Shown: positions 1 through 9,873 of the stretch, one piece after another | Layout of the letters: the number at the start of each line of letters is the position of its first letter | Numbering within the stretch: position 1 is the stretch's first letter | NCBI RefSeq assembly: GCF_001661265.1 | Contig: NW_017566992.1 | Coordinates: 1,286,892 to 1,350,891 of the forward strand | Direction: 5' to 3' | DNA length: 64,000 nucleotides | Origin: Saitoella complicata NRRL Y-17804 | Lineage: Eukaryota > Ascomycota > Saitoellomycetes > Saitoellales > Saitoellaceae | The notes under the pieces: generated by a model | What the model saw: only the letters and a program-made list of their open reading frames with translations | Database searches by the model: none | Told to the model about the DNA's origin: nothing | Translations under genes and position numbers: made by a program

Positions 1-481
1 AGAGGGTTGGGTGGGTACGGGAGAGGAGGGTGAGGGTGTAGGCCAGGAGGAGGGGGGCGCGGTTGGTTGTTAGGGATATGTGGGAGAGAGAGGAGGGGTT
101 TGGGTGGAGAGCTGGGAAGGCGATGCCGGTTTTTGAGCGTTTGAGTGCTCCTGCAGTGTTTTCCGATTCTGCGGGTCGCTTTTTGCCACTCGGACTTAAT
201 CCCTGTCCAGTGATCTTCTTCGCAGCTCTCAGGATGGCCTGCGCAGGCTTTGCTTCGCCTTTCGTTACTTTCTCTTTCACACCTTCAAGCTTTGCCTCCA
301 GTAACCTCGACGGCCTATTCCACTTCTCCTTCATAATGATTTGAGCGTACCCCATTGCATCCTTCAGTGGGATCTTTGCGTCTTTCGTGAGGAAGGTCAG
401 CAATTCTTGTAGAGTCCATTGAGGCTCGGTACTGCTACCCTGATCAGCTGCTGCAGCTGGCGCTCTCGCTGTTGAAGACAT
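1..481 (-). CDS. Unrecognised protein, N-terminal 160 residues, runs off left edge
   Basis: From the ATG at 481 the frame stays open to base 1, so the gene is cut by the window edge and only 160 codons are visible. It begins with an Ala/Ser-rich stretch (residues 1-20). A probably helical part follows (about 21-70; WTLQELLTFL, MGYAQIIMKEKW), then a lysine-rich segment (65-90). A basic patch at 99-103 (GKKRP) could be a nuclear signal. A hydrophobic piece (RAPLLLAYTLTLL) occupies residues 141-153. Codon use is even and free of stops, which supports coding. I do not recognise the family. The gene is divergent from the SDR gene, with 242 bp between the two ATGs. Confidence 0.6.
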   Translation of the reverse strand, partial: MSSTARAPAAAADQGSSTEPQWTLQELLTFLTKDAKIPLKDAMGYAQIIMKEKWNRPSRLLEAKLEGVKEKVTKGEAKPAQAILRAAKKITGQGLSPSGKKRPAESENTAGALKRSKTGIAFPALHPNPSSLSHISLTTNRAPLLLAYTLTLLSRTHPTL

Positions 482-653
482 GTTGTTGGATCCGCGTCGA
501 ACTGATCAGCAGCGTGCGGGTACCTAAATGTCGGGTATGACGTAAATCTTACGAAACTCCTCCTCGAGCCGTTGTCCCTTCTACGGTCGGATTCAGTGCG
601 TTGCAATGACATCACCCACGACAAACTCCGCGGCCCACATCGAGAATCGTCCA

Positions 654-659
654 TATAAA
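654..659 (+). promoter_or_regulatory. TATA box of the SDR gene
   Basis: TATAAA lies 65 bp upstream of the ATG at 724. A C/T-rich tract and then an A/C-rich leader (CACCAATCACCAAAAATG) follow, a usual fungal core-promoter layout. The role is inferred from position. Confidence 0.45.
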
Positions 660-723
660 CCCCTCCCTCCTCACTCCCCTCTCTTCCCACCAACAACACT
701 CATACAAACACCAATCACCAAAA

Positions 724-1677
724 ATGGAAGCAGTCAAGAACATCGGAAAAGAACTCCTCACCCCCGACAACCCCTTCCAACCCGGCCATCAACAGCCAAT
801 CCAACAACAATCCCCCCCCGGCCTCGAAACAAAGATGAACCCTTCTCCCATCTACGACCAACTCCCCGTCGGAGGTGGGTTGACGGACGAGAAGGGTCAG
901 GTGAAGGTCGAGAAGTACAGGGCGAGCGGAAAGTTGGAAGGAAGAAAGGCGTTGATCACGGGTGGTGACTCCGGTATCGGCCGCTCCGTCGCCATTCTCT
1001 ACGCTTTGGAGGGCGCAGACGTGGCTATCGTCTACCTCCCTGAGGAACAGGAAGACGCCGCAATCACCCAATCCCAAGTCATCAAAGCCGGCCACAAATG
1101 CGTCCTAATCCCCACCGACATCCAAACCGAAGCAAACTGCATCTCGGCCGTCGAACGCACCGTCGCAGAGCTGGGCGGTCTCGACATCCTCGTCAACAAC
1201 GCCGGGTACCAAATGGAACAAATCACGATCGAGGATATCACCGAAGCCCAACTCGACCGCACTTTCCGCACGAATATCTATTCGCAGTTCTTCCTTACCA
1301 AGGCCGCGCTCAAGCATATCCCGCGCGGTGGAGCGATCATCAACTGCGCCTCCGTAAACCACTACAAAGGCCACCCTAAACTCTTGGACTACACAGCAAC
1401 CAAGGGTGCGATCGTCGCCTTCACTCGTGCGCTTTCACAGCAGATTGCGGATAAGGGTATCCGTGTTAACGCTGTTGCGCCTGGTCCCATTTGGACTCCG
1501 CTCGTTGTTGCGACGATGGGGAAGGAAAGTTTGGATGGGTTCTCTGGAGTTCCGTTGGGGAGGGCGGGACAGCCGAGTGAGGTCGCTACGTGCTTTGTTT
1601 TCTTGGCTGGGCCGGATAGCAGTTTCATGACCGGGCAGACGTTGCACCCCAACGGTGGTACTGTTGTTAACGGATAA
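724..1677 (+). CDS. NAD(P)-dependent short-chain dehydrogenase/reductase (YhdF/YghA type)
   Basis: Intronless, 317 residues. The classical SDR landmarks are all present: the dinucleotide-binding TGGDSGIG (about 79-86), the structural NNAG, the catalytic Ser in INCAS (about 210), and the YTATK pair (Tyr about 223, Lys about 227). The 70-residue N-terminal extension rich in Gln/Pro (PFQPGHQQP, QSPPGLE) is typical of the bacterial YhdF/YghA and fungal 'glucose dehydrogenase-like' subgroup, whose members reduce small aldehydes or oxidise polyols. The substrate cannot be told from sequence. A cytosolic soluble enzyme is expected, since there is no signal peptide or membrane segment. The start is clear: ATG preceded by CCAAAA, downstream of a TATA box. 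Confidence 0.9.
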   Translation: MEAVKNIGKELLTPDNPFQPGHQQPIQQQSPPGLETKMNPSPIYDQLPVGGGLTDEKGQVKVEKYRASGKLEGRKALITGGDSGIGRSVAILYALEGADVAIVYLPEEQEDAAITQSQVIKAGHKCVLIPTDIQTEANCISAVERTVAELGGLDILVNNAGYQMEQITIEDITEAQLDRTFRTNIYSQFFLTKAALKHIPRGGAIINCASVNHYKGHPKLLDYTATKGAIVAFTRALSQQIADKGIRVNAVAPGPIWTPLVVATMGKESLDGFSGVPLGRAGQPSEVATCFVFLAGPDSSFMTGQTLHPNGGTVVNG

Positions 1678-1938
1678 ACGTGATGTTTATTGTCGTGAAT
1701 CATATACGTGCATAGCATACCTTAGGATAAGATTTTGGTAGTGTAGGATTACGAAGAGGGTCAGGATACCAATTGATGTATACCTTACTGACGTACGATC
1801 TTGGTCAAGAAGCATTCATTGCCGTCATACAATGTAGCCTGGTCTCCCTTCTATAGATCTACCGCTCATCTTGACTGCGACGGGTATAACGCATCTTTCC
1901 TCTATAGCTATCACACCTCATTCGCTCACCCTTCCAAT

Positions 1939-2605
1939 TCAAGCCTCTCCATCCACCTCCTCACTAGCCTCAATATTCACCCCCAAAAACCTCCCAAACT
2001 GCACCCACAACTCTTCCCTCTCCTCGTCCCCAACCCTCGCCTCAGGCGGTAACATCCCATAAAACTTCATCCACCCCACTAAACTCTTCAAGTCCTTTCC
2101 TACTGCTTGAAGCGCGGCCAATGTTCTACAAACCCGTTAGCAATTGTGCTACAGAGGAGAGGGGAGAGGGAACGTACGTGGGAGCATTCGAGGGTTCCGC
2201 CATTTCTGGGCCGAGGAGGAATTGGATTGGGGAGGAGGGGTGGCGGGCGTGGGAGTTGTAGGTTCGGTCGACGGAGCGGGATTCCCTAAACCCGCGTTAA
2301 TCAGTACCGGCACATACATGGTAGAATAGAAGGGGGAATGCGTACAGGAGGTCGATCTGCCCTTGCATCTCCGCTACCAAATCATTCACGATTCCGGTAA
2401 TCACCTCGCCCATCTCTCCCGCTTTCTGAAGCTCTGGCAGTCCCTTGGAGGATTGTGCCTGTTGGGATTCGACGAGGGCTTTTATCATTGCGGTGTTTTG
2501 CTGGGTCATGGAGGCTAGGAGGGAGAGTTGGCGTTGGAGGCGGTCCAGGGTCAGTTCGGGCTTTGCTTCGGCATTTTGGACGGATGTATGCGGTTGGTCT
2601 GCCAT
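1939..2605 (-). CDS. Small coiled-coil protein of unknown function (3 exons, 184 residues)
   Basis: I read three exons: 2605-2346, 2285-2178 and 2125-1939. They are joined over introns of 60 nt (donor GTACGC, acceptor TTTAG) and 52 nt (donor GTACGT, branch GCTAAC, acceptor TTTGTAG). The joints keep frame and give 184 residues ending ...EEVDGEA. Residues 18-85 are heptad-rich (LDRLQRQLSLLASM, MIKALVESQ, IVNDLVAEMQ) and should form a coiled coil. The last third, after the EPSNAPTTLAAL stretch, is helical with aromatic residues (VGWMKFYGMLPPE). I do not recognise the family. The gene shares a 180-bp divergent promoter with the decarboxylase at 2786. Confidence 0.72.
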
Positions 2606-2785
2606 TGCGATTGGAGTTGTTGGTGGTTAGATTCGTCACCCCTGAACTGAATCGGACGGATGCTACCAACCGGCGTGCGCCCTGAGCCAGATGAGCAAAA
2701 GTTTGGGCCGAGCACGACTCCACCACCAAACATTTATACCCAGTCAACGCCCAATTGATCTCCGTTGCCTCGGTGATTTTCAACA

Positions 2786-4255
2786 ATGACCCCCAATGAG
2801 ATCGGCGTCTCCTCCGCCGACGAGGTAAAAGACCTCCTCGACAAAGTCCAAGAATTGGTCATCCCATTCATCCGCGACGCCTCCATCCCCGACTCGAAAG
2901 TCCTGGACTACCACAAGCCCCACGACCTCGACCGTCTCCTCTCCCTCTCTGTACCGGAAAAAGGACTCGGCCAGGAGGGAGTGTTGGATATCATCAAGAC
3001 AACATTGAAGTACAGCGTGAACGGATGGAGTCCCGGGTTTCTGGACAAGTTGTATGCATCAACGAACGCAGTCGGCGTCGCGTCAGAGTTGTTGTTGGGG
3101 GTGTTAAACACGGGATCGCACGTCTACCACGTCTCACCCGTCCTCACGCTCATGGAACGGTGTACCGGAACCGCACTTGCCAGACTCTTTGGATTCGAGG
3201 GTGAGAATGCCGGGGGTATCACATTTCCCGGTGGTTCAAGCTCGAACACGCATTCGATGGTGACGGCACGTAATATCAAGTTCCCCGAAACTAAAACGGA
3301 GGGTCTCAACGGGCGGAAATTCGTGGTGTTCAATTCTGCGCACGGACACTACTCTGTCGAAAAAGCCGCCATCCTCTGCGGTTTCGGCTCAAAAGCCGTC
3401 TGGTCCGTGCCCATCGACTCCCTCGGCCGCATGATCCCCTCCGAACTCGAAAAGCTCGTCATCAAAGCAAAGGAAGAGGGATACACCCCTTTCTACGTCA
3501 ACGCTACCGCCGGAACGACCGTAATGGGCTCCTTCGACCCCATCCGCGAATTAGCGACTTTATGCCGCCGCCATGACCTCTGGCTCCACGTCGATGGTTC
3601 ATGGGGTGGTTCCGTCATTTTCTCGGATAAATACAAACACCTCCTCGATGGCTCCGAACTCGCCGACTCCATCACCATCAACCCCCACAAAATGCTCGGT
3701 GTCCCACTACAGTGCTCATACCTAATCCTCCCCGACTCTGGAACACTAGTCAAATCAAACTCCCTACGAGCAGGGTATTTGTTCCACGGCGATAATGAAG
3801 AGGAGGCACAATACGACCTCGCAGACGCAACAATGGGATGTGGCCGCCGTCCCGATGCTCTAAAATTCTTCCTCGGATGGAGCTGGTACGGAAAACAAGG
3901 CTACGCGGCCCGTATCGAACAAGCCTACGCTCTCGCCTCCTACTTTTCCTCCACCGTCGCTTCTCGCCCCGACTTTACCCTCCTCTCTCCCAACCCCCCC
4001 TCCTGTCTCCAAGTCTGCTTCCAATTCGACGCAACGACGGACTCTGCATTGAATACGAAGAAGGTAGAGGTGATAAGTGAGAGGTTGACGAAGGAAGGAA
4101 AGTTTTTGGTTGATTTTGCGCCGGGGGAGACGGGGAGTTTCTTTAGGGCTGTGATTAATGCCCCGAACGTTAGTACGGAGTTTATTGATGATTTGGTCGG
4201 TAGTGTGGAGAGAATTGGGAAGGAGTTGAAGGAGGGGGGGTGGAAGTTTGACTAA
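2786..4255 (+). CDS. PLP-dependent group II decarboxylase (glutamate/cysteine-sulfinate decarboxylase-like)
   Basis: Intronless, 489 residues, near the usual 480-550 of the family. The cofactor lysine is in NPHKMLGVP (Lys about 302). The upstream HVDGSWGG supplies the aspartate that pairs with the pyridine nitrogen. The GSSSNTHS segment binds phosphate, and AHGHYSVEKAA holds the histidine that stacks on the ring. The animal GAD67/CSAD-like architecture (YHVSPV, MGSFDPI) suggests decarboxylation of glutamate, cysteine sulfinate or a similar acidic amino acid to the amine and CO2. Fungal members also include decarboxylases in secondary pathways, and nothing nearby points to one. Cytosolic location is expected. 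Confidence 0.88.
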   Translation: MTPNEIGVSSADEVKDLLDKVQELVIPFIRDASIPDSKVLDYHKPHDLDRLLSLSVPEKGLGQEGVLDIIKTTLKYSVNGWSPGFLDKLYASTNAVGVASELLLGVLNTGSHVYHVSPVLTLMERCTGTALARLFGFEGENAGGITFPGGSSSNTHSMVTARNIKFPETKTEGLNGRKFVVFNSAHGHYSVEKAAILCGFGSKAVWSVPIDSLGRMIPSELEKLVIKAKEEGYTPFYVNATAGTTVMGSFDPIRELATLCRRHDLWLHVDGSWGGSVIFSDKYKHLLDGSELADSITINPHKMLGVPLQCSYLILPDSGTLVKSNSLRAGYLFHGDNEEEAQYDLADATMGCGRRPDALKFFLGWSWYGKQGYAARIEQAYALASYFSSTVASRPDFTLLSPNPPSCLQVCFQFDATTDSALNTKKVEVISERLTKEGKFLVDFAPGETGSFFRAVINAPNVSTEFIDDLVGSVERIGKELKEGGWKFD

Positions 4256-4621
4256 GTTTGAGCGGTGAATGCTGTGAAAAAGGGAGGGAGATTATAAAGG
4301 CTGTACGAGTAGACGCATACGCGGATCCGGAATGGACAAGAAGCGGCATACGATAGGCATTGGTAAACGTAGAGACTATATTGCGAGTAAAGCATACACC
4401 CTAGCAATATGAATATGTATTGCTGTTCATGTTGGCTCCCCTCCTTCGAGCGAGCCCCCAGGTATCCTGTTCCCACCACTTCCCCATATCGTACATCGAC
4501 CTATTCATATCTCAGGGGGTCGGCTAGCCTATGGAGACTTCACTGGTTGGTCTCCGCTTAATGATATCAGTGCTCTGCAGCAAATGTTCCATCGTCCATC
4601 CATCGTCTAACTCACTCACTC
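4256..4621. other. Convergent intergenic region
   Basis: 366 bp between the stop codons of the decarboxylase (+) and SDS23 (-). No coding signal, repeat or RNA gene is visible. It should hold both 3' ends. Confidence 0.5.
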
Positions 4622-6074
4622 TCACTCAACCGCACTCCCACCCAACCCACTCGTCCTCCTCTCCCTCGGCCCCGGACTCCCAACCCCCGCCCAGAACCTA
4701 TCCCTCGCCGCATCCCCGTTTCCACTCGCACTCGAGTACGCACTCGAACTCCGTCTCCTCCGTCGAGCCTCTCCGGGGTCGACATTCATTCCTCCCTCTC
4801 TCGCAAAGCAGTAGATGATGTCGGTAAGAGACACCACGCCGCGGAGAATTCCAGAACCGACTCCGGCCCCGGAGGTAGGGATTGCCCCGGCGTTAGAGGC
4901 TGTAGAGGCGAGGCGGTCGGTATGAGGGGAGGGTGGGGCGGGGCCACCGATGGAGTGGGGTTGTATTGCGGGTACGTGGGTTTGGAGACCACTCGTCAAT
5001 GGCGGGGTCGAGCTCGCTGATGAGGAGACAGTGACCCACATACGATGACTCTTCGTGGCAATCAATTTAGCCACGGTATGTCCAAGGCTACTCCCAGGAT
5101 TCACCGAAAACACCGGAAAACTGTCGCGTCCGTTCTCGACACCCTGCTCGTACCGAATGATACCGAGGAAGTGGGAGCAGGTGGTTCGGAGGAGGGGAGC
5201 GGAGGATGCGCGGGTGACGTATTTCACGTCCGTGATGGAGATGTTGCCGATGAGGTTGTTTTGCGAATCGACAACGGCGAGGGAGGAGATGTTGAGTTTG
5301 TTCATTGTTTCGAAGGCTTCGAGGACGCGTTTGTCGCCGTGGATTGAGACTGTTTCTTTACTGGCGATTGCTAGTTTCTCGACCTGTAAGCAGTATTGGT
5401 AAGTTTTTTTGGGACGCATAATTAATATCGCATACCGTCTGTTGGTACAAAGACTCGAGCGCGGGAAAGGTTCTTATGTTGTCCCACAAGTACTTGACCA
5501 GGCTCCACTGACTGACAATTCCGACGAGTTCACCGGCTTCGTCCGTGACGGCCAATCGGTGCACTCCAGTCCCCATAATCTCCACAATCTTTCCCAACCC
5601 TTCATTGGAGGGCACAGTTACGAAAGGATCCTTCGGTGCCATATCGGAGATACGCGCAACGGGCACCTTGCCGCCAGTTCGCGCGCGCATCACCAAGTCC
5701 TGGAACGATCCCGCATCTTCAACGGGGTGCCCGACGCCAAGAACGAGGAGAAGGAAGGCATTAAGGTCGGTAAAGTCGAAAGTATGAGAAATGCCCCTCT
5801 CGCCGTCCTTGAGTCGAACAGGGATGGAGGTCATGTCGCGGTCAATCAACATCTGGCAAGCATCCTCGAGAGACGTATCCCCATCAATCGTGACCAAGTT
5901 CTGGCCAGCAACAACGTCTGATACAGGTACAGTCTTCCAATCGCGAGGCTCGACCCTCTTGTCAGACGACGGACTGCTAGCCTGAAGGATAACGTCGGCA
6001 ACCGACAGCGAAGGAAGCTGCCCGCCCGACACCGACGAGGCGCGACGCAGGAGTCCGGGTGACGGCACTGACAT
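4622..6074 (-). CDS. SDS23: Sds23-type CBS-domain protein (PP2A/PP1 regulator)
   Basis: Two exons, 6074-5436 and 5383-4622, around a 52-nt phase-0 intron (donor GTATGC, acceptor TTACAG), give 466 residues. Four CBS motifs can be traced: TVPVSDVV...SIPVR (about 45-110), ARISDMAP...RLAVTDEAGELVGIVS (140-195), a third after the intron (SLAVVDSQNNLIGNISITDV), and a fourth split by a Ser/Pro-rich insertion and closed by GVVSLTDIIY. This four-CBS layout with Ser-rich tails matches yeast Sds23/Sds24 and S. pombe Sds23/Moc1. Those proteins bind adenine nucleotides and restrain PP2A-type phosphatases under nutrient stress. The C-terminus is basic and Ser-rich (RRRRRSSSAYSSAS), a likely phosphorylation tail. 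Confidence 0.88.
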
Positions 6075-6417
6075 CAGAGGTGGATGGGTGCTGGGGTTGA
6101 GGGAGCGTTTCGGGTTTATATATAAGACGGATCTCGTATAAGGCTCAAGCCAGGTTTCGCGGTCGGGGCGTGTTGGGTGGTCAGCTGTTCATCTCGCGAG
6201 TCGCACGTCATGTGCATGAGCCGCGGCTCCCGGTGTTGCTGCAAGGGCGACGGCTCTGCCCATAGGCAATCACGCAGTTCCTTTTGTATTTTCACATCTC
6301 AACAAGGCTGGAAGGTTTATTGGCCTGTTAGCTATGACATGACGTCGTTTGACGGCTGCTAATCCTCCGTGTCGGGCCGATTTCTGCGTAATTTCCCACG
6401 ATAACCTAAATTGATGC
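6075..6417. other. Intergenic region, SDS23 promoter and NOP9 3' end
   Basis: 343 bp, both neighbours on the minus strand. Apart from the TATA box I see no feature. The short reading frames in it are not coding-like. Confidence 0.45.
6115..6122 (-). promoter_or_regulatory. TATA box of SDS23
   Basis: On the minus strand TATATAAA stands 41 bp before the SDS23 ATG (6074), with a C-rich leader between. Its role is inferred from position and exact match. Confidence 0.5.
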
Positions 6418-8688
6418 TCATGACCTTTTCGCCTTCTTCGATGTTTTATGTTCCGCCGCCGCGAAAAGGTTATCGATCTCATCCGCAGGCTCCTCTCCCT
6501 CCTTCGAGCGCTTCCTCTTCTCCTTCTTCAGGTTATCCTCAACCACCGGGGTGATCGTCACAGGCTCCGGCAACTTCACCGTCGACTCTCTTCTGTTATC
6601 CTCAGACCTTAACGCAGCAATCCAAGCCGCCTTCTTGTTCTTGCAAAGATCCATCTTCCAGTTCCTCCAGGCGTGCCTGCCGTAGAAGTGACCGCGGACT
6701 TCCTCGGCCTTGGCGAGGAATTCGGCGGCGATACTCTCTCGGTAGTTCTGCAAACCCATTGTAGCGTTCAAGCAGGCGTCAACGACGTGAGAGCCAGCTG
6801 CATCACAGGCGAGCTCGACGATCTTTCCGTCGAGATAATTTAACAGTCTTCTCTTGGTGACCGCGTTCAGTGTTGGTCGTTTCAAGCATGCCTCCAACAC
6901 AGGGGACGCAACAGCATCAACCGCCCATTCAAGGATGGTCGCTCTTGGCTGTGCCAGTACGGAGTCAACGATGAAGTGACCCACGTCTCCCGGCAACTGC
7001 ACCACGCTGATTGCTAGGAAAGCACCAGTCTTGCTCAGCTTCGATCTGGAAGAAGTCCTCTCAATCTCCTCATCAGCTTTAGCCTCGGCTTCCTTTTTGA
7101 TAGCCCACTCCTCACCCTTGGCGACAGCCTCCTTCCTCTTCCGGATCTTCTCCTGCTTCTTCTCCTCCCTGCGTGCCTCTTTCTGCAGCTCCTTTGACTC
7201 CATCTTGAACATAGTAGGCAAGATATCCGCAGGCTTCTTCCTGTCGCAGCCCATAGCCTCAATCAACTTGTTCACAACCTCCTCAGTCTGGACATTCTGC
7301 TTCGCACATGCCTCTAAAACCGCCTTGATGACGCCCGTTCTTGACGTCTTCAACAATTTGTCGAATAAGGGCATGATCTCGTGAGCAACCTCGTTGACCA
7401 ACTTCTCCGTCTCGAGACGCTCAATAACACGCTGCGCAACAAAGTTCGCAATGGCATGCTGAGAAAGCTTCGCCAACCTGCCCTTAAAGTATGCCTTGTA
7501 AAGCTTAGGTACCATATCCGGCTTGACGGTTCTTACGATACACTCCAACAAATGACTTCCGACCGCATCGCGAAGGAGTGTCTCGACGTAATCATCCCTT
7601 TCTTCCTCACCCCCCTCATGATCCTCATCCTGGCCGTAAAGAAGCTTGGCAACCAAAGTCTCGCCATTCTCACCCTTCAAGTTCTCCGCAGCCTCTATCT
7701 CCAAGAGCAACTGAATAACCGGGTTACCGACAGGGTTGACGGCGACCGCGCGCACATCCGCCACCGATGCATGTCCGGCAAGCTCATCAATCCACTGTCT
7801 CACAGTCTCCCTAAAGGATCTGGGGATTCGGATCATGCCATCACTCGTCTTCAACTCAAACGAGTTCATCTGCCTCGACTTGAACTTCGCGCTCTTCTTA
7901 CTCCTCAACGTCGAACTGTCATCATTCGAAGTCGGCGGACGGCCCGAAAGAACGAGAAGCACAATTCTCAGAACATGCGACGCGAAACGGTCCTCGACCA
8001 AAAACCTGATCTGCGGCTGCAACTCATTGCACATATACAAGAACAGATTCTCCATCGAAATAACCGGCTCATCCGATCCAGCCATGAACTGCGCATCCGG
8101 CGCTCTGACTTCACGATCAACAACCCTCGCACAAAGCGTGAACAACGTCTCACAAACATGCGACGCAAACCGGTGCTTGACCAACTCCAGGAAATGACCA
8201 TTCAATGCCTCGAAGAACTTCTTCAACGCGGAATCAGGCGCATTGGCGAGGAGCTGCTCCAAGAGCTTCGATGATGTTGGGCTAGTAGCAAGCTTGAGTT
8301 CCTGTCCTTTAATTTCTTCGAAGACGTTGTCGATGAAGATTTGTCGCTCTTCCGAATCGCCGAAGTTATTTGCTGTCAGGACGTCTTCGATGCCCTTGAA
8401 GTACTTCTCCTCGTCCACGTCAAGAATACCAAAGAATGCCTGTCCATAAACTGTGAAACAGGTTAGTTACAAAATTTCGCCGTGCCAAGAGCTGATTTAC
8501 ATACCAGCACCCTCCGGAAGCTCCTCTCGGTCTGGCCACCTCTGTTCCTGCCCTTCATACCCATTGTCATAGCCCTCATAGTTGTCACGCCCTTCATTCA
8601 CCTGCTCAGTATACTGATCCTCCCCAAGATCCTCCTCTTCTCTCTTCTTCTCGGCCCTACGACCTCTCTGCTTCCTTTCCTTGGGCAT
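6418..8688 (-). CDS. NOP9: Nop9, Pumilio-repeat nucleolar protein for 18S rRNA maturation
   Basis: Exons 8688-8505 and 8450-6418 around a 54-nt intron (donor GTATGT, branch ACTAAC, acceptor TTTCACAG) give 738 residues. The first exon encodes the basic start MPKERKQRGRRAEKK and an acidic Glu/Tyr/Gly stretch. The second opens with VYGQAFFGILDVDEEKYF, the signature that distinguishes Nop9 from other Puf proteins. Degenerate Puf repeats run to about residue 690 (ASHVCETL, ASHVLRIVL, GSHLLECIV, GSHVVDACL), forming the C-shaped RNA-binding scaffold. Nop9 binds the ITS1/18S region and controls Nob1 cleavage at site D. A Lys/Arg-rich nuclear tail ends the protein (EHKTSKKAKRS). It is divergent from LCL3. 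Confidence 0.92.
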
Positions 8689-8776
8689 TTCGTTGTTTGC
8701 TTCACGTTTTGTATACGTGCTCGCTCGTGCTTGCCGTCAAAAGTTTATTTTTAGCAGCTGCCGTATTAAGGGGAGT

Positions 8777-8782
8777 CACGTG
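8777..8782. promoter_or_regulatory. CACGTG palindrome in the NOP9-LCL3 divergent promoter
   Basis: A GTCACGTG element, the E-box bound by Cbf1-type bHLH factors in ascomycetes, lies in the 145 bp between the two start codons (8688 and 8834). It could serve either gene. The assignment is inference. Confidence 0.4.
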
Positions 8783-8833
8783 TTGATAGCGAAGGTTAAC
8801 CAAGCGACAACCAAAAATACCAAAAACACAGAT

Positions 8834-9674
8834 ATGAGAATCCCATTCTTCACGGCTGATTTCTCAGCCGAACAAGAGAGGAAGAAGAAACTCGCAGAGG
8901 AGACCGTGAAGAAACGTGAGGATGAAGCCCCAATAACGGCACTTATCGAGAAACACTTCGATACGGTTTTACACACGGCGATATTGACTTCAGCAGTCCT
9001 TGGGAGTGTCTACTTCTGGAGAAGAAATCTGAGGAGGTTCCCGACTGCAAATCATGTGACGCCAGAGTTAATTGCGAGGAAGAAGCCGCTCGTAGGATAC
9101 GTCACGTCTGTTGGCGACGGGGTCGGTTGCGATTGCTCCTGTTGTCGTGCATTAACTTATACTTGATGCACAGGACAATTTCAGATTCTATCATACCCCA
9201 GGAGGCTGGCTTACCGGTTGGCATTGGCTACGGAAAATACCTACAGGTCAAAAGGCTCTCAAAGATCAAACGATACATGTACGACTAGCAGGCATTGATG
9301 CTCCAGAATGCGCACATTTCGGCAAACCCGCCCAGCCATACTCTGCTGAAGCGCTAGCCTGGCTGCGGGGTAAGCTCCTAAACCGACGCGTACGTGTGCA
9401 ACTCTATCAACGTGATCAATACACTCGGGTCGTTGGGATGTGCTGGTATTGGAAGTGGGGTATATGGAAGCAGAACGTCAGTTTGGAGATGCTTCAGGTA
9501 GGGTTGGCGACGGTGTATACGAGTGCGGGGAGTGTATATGGAGAGATTGAGCAGGATTTGCTGAAAGCAGAGAAGACGGCAAGGAGCAAGAAGGTGGGCA
9601 TGTGGAAGCTGGGTGAGAAGTATGAGAGTCCTGCAGCTTACAAGCAGAGGACTGGACAGGCGCCCGACAAGTAA
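8834..9674 (+). CDS. LCL3: Lcl3-like membrane-anchored staphylococcal-type nuclease
   Basis: Exons 8834-9121 and 9174-9674 flank a 52-nt phase-0 intron (donor GTCGGT, a weak form; acceptor GCACAG). Together they give 262 residues, the usual Lcl3 length. One transmembrane helix lies near residues 56-72 (TAILTSAVLGSVYFW). The thermonuclease fold follows: GYVTSVGDGDNFRF at the exon junction, then IHVRLAGIDAPE with the metal-binding Asp and RLAGIDAP arginine. QYTRVVG and KVGMWKLG follow. Lcl3 is a mitochondrial membrane SNase in yeast. The start was chosen because the spliced frame is clean and the next upstream in-frame ATG only adds leader sequence. Confidence 0.88.
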
Positions 9675-9873
9675 GCATGTGAGGCGAGGGGCTAAGAAGG
9701 CTCACACGGTTGAAGTTAAGCCATGCGAACTAAAATGTGTAATCCTAGTCAAACCTTTTGACTCCATTAAAAACGACGGAACCCCGAAAACCCATAGGAA
9801 TAGAACTTGCCGCGTAACAATACTTTTCCTCGCTAATTAATGAACCTCCTCTCCTCATACCTTAACCTCAGTT

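Noticed and set aside
7381-8274. 297-codon plus-strand open frame
   Set aside because: Antisense to NOP9 Puf repeats.
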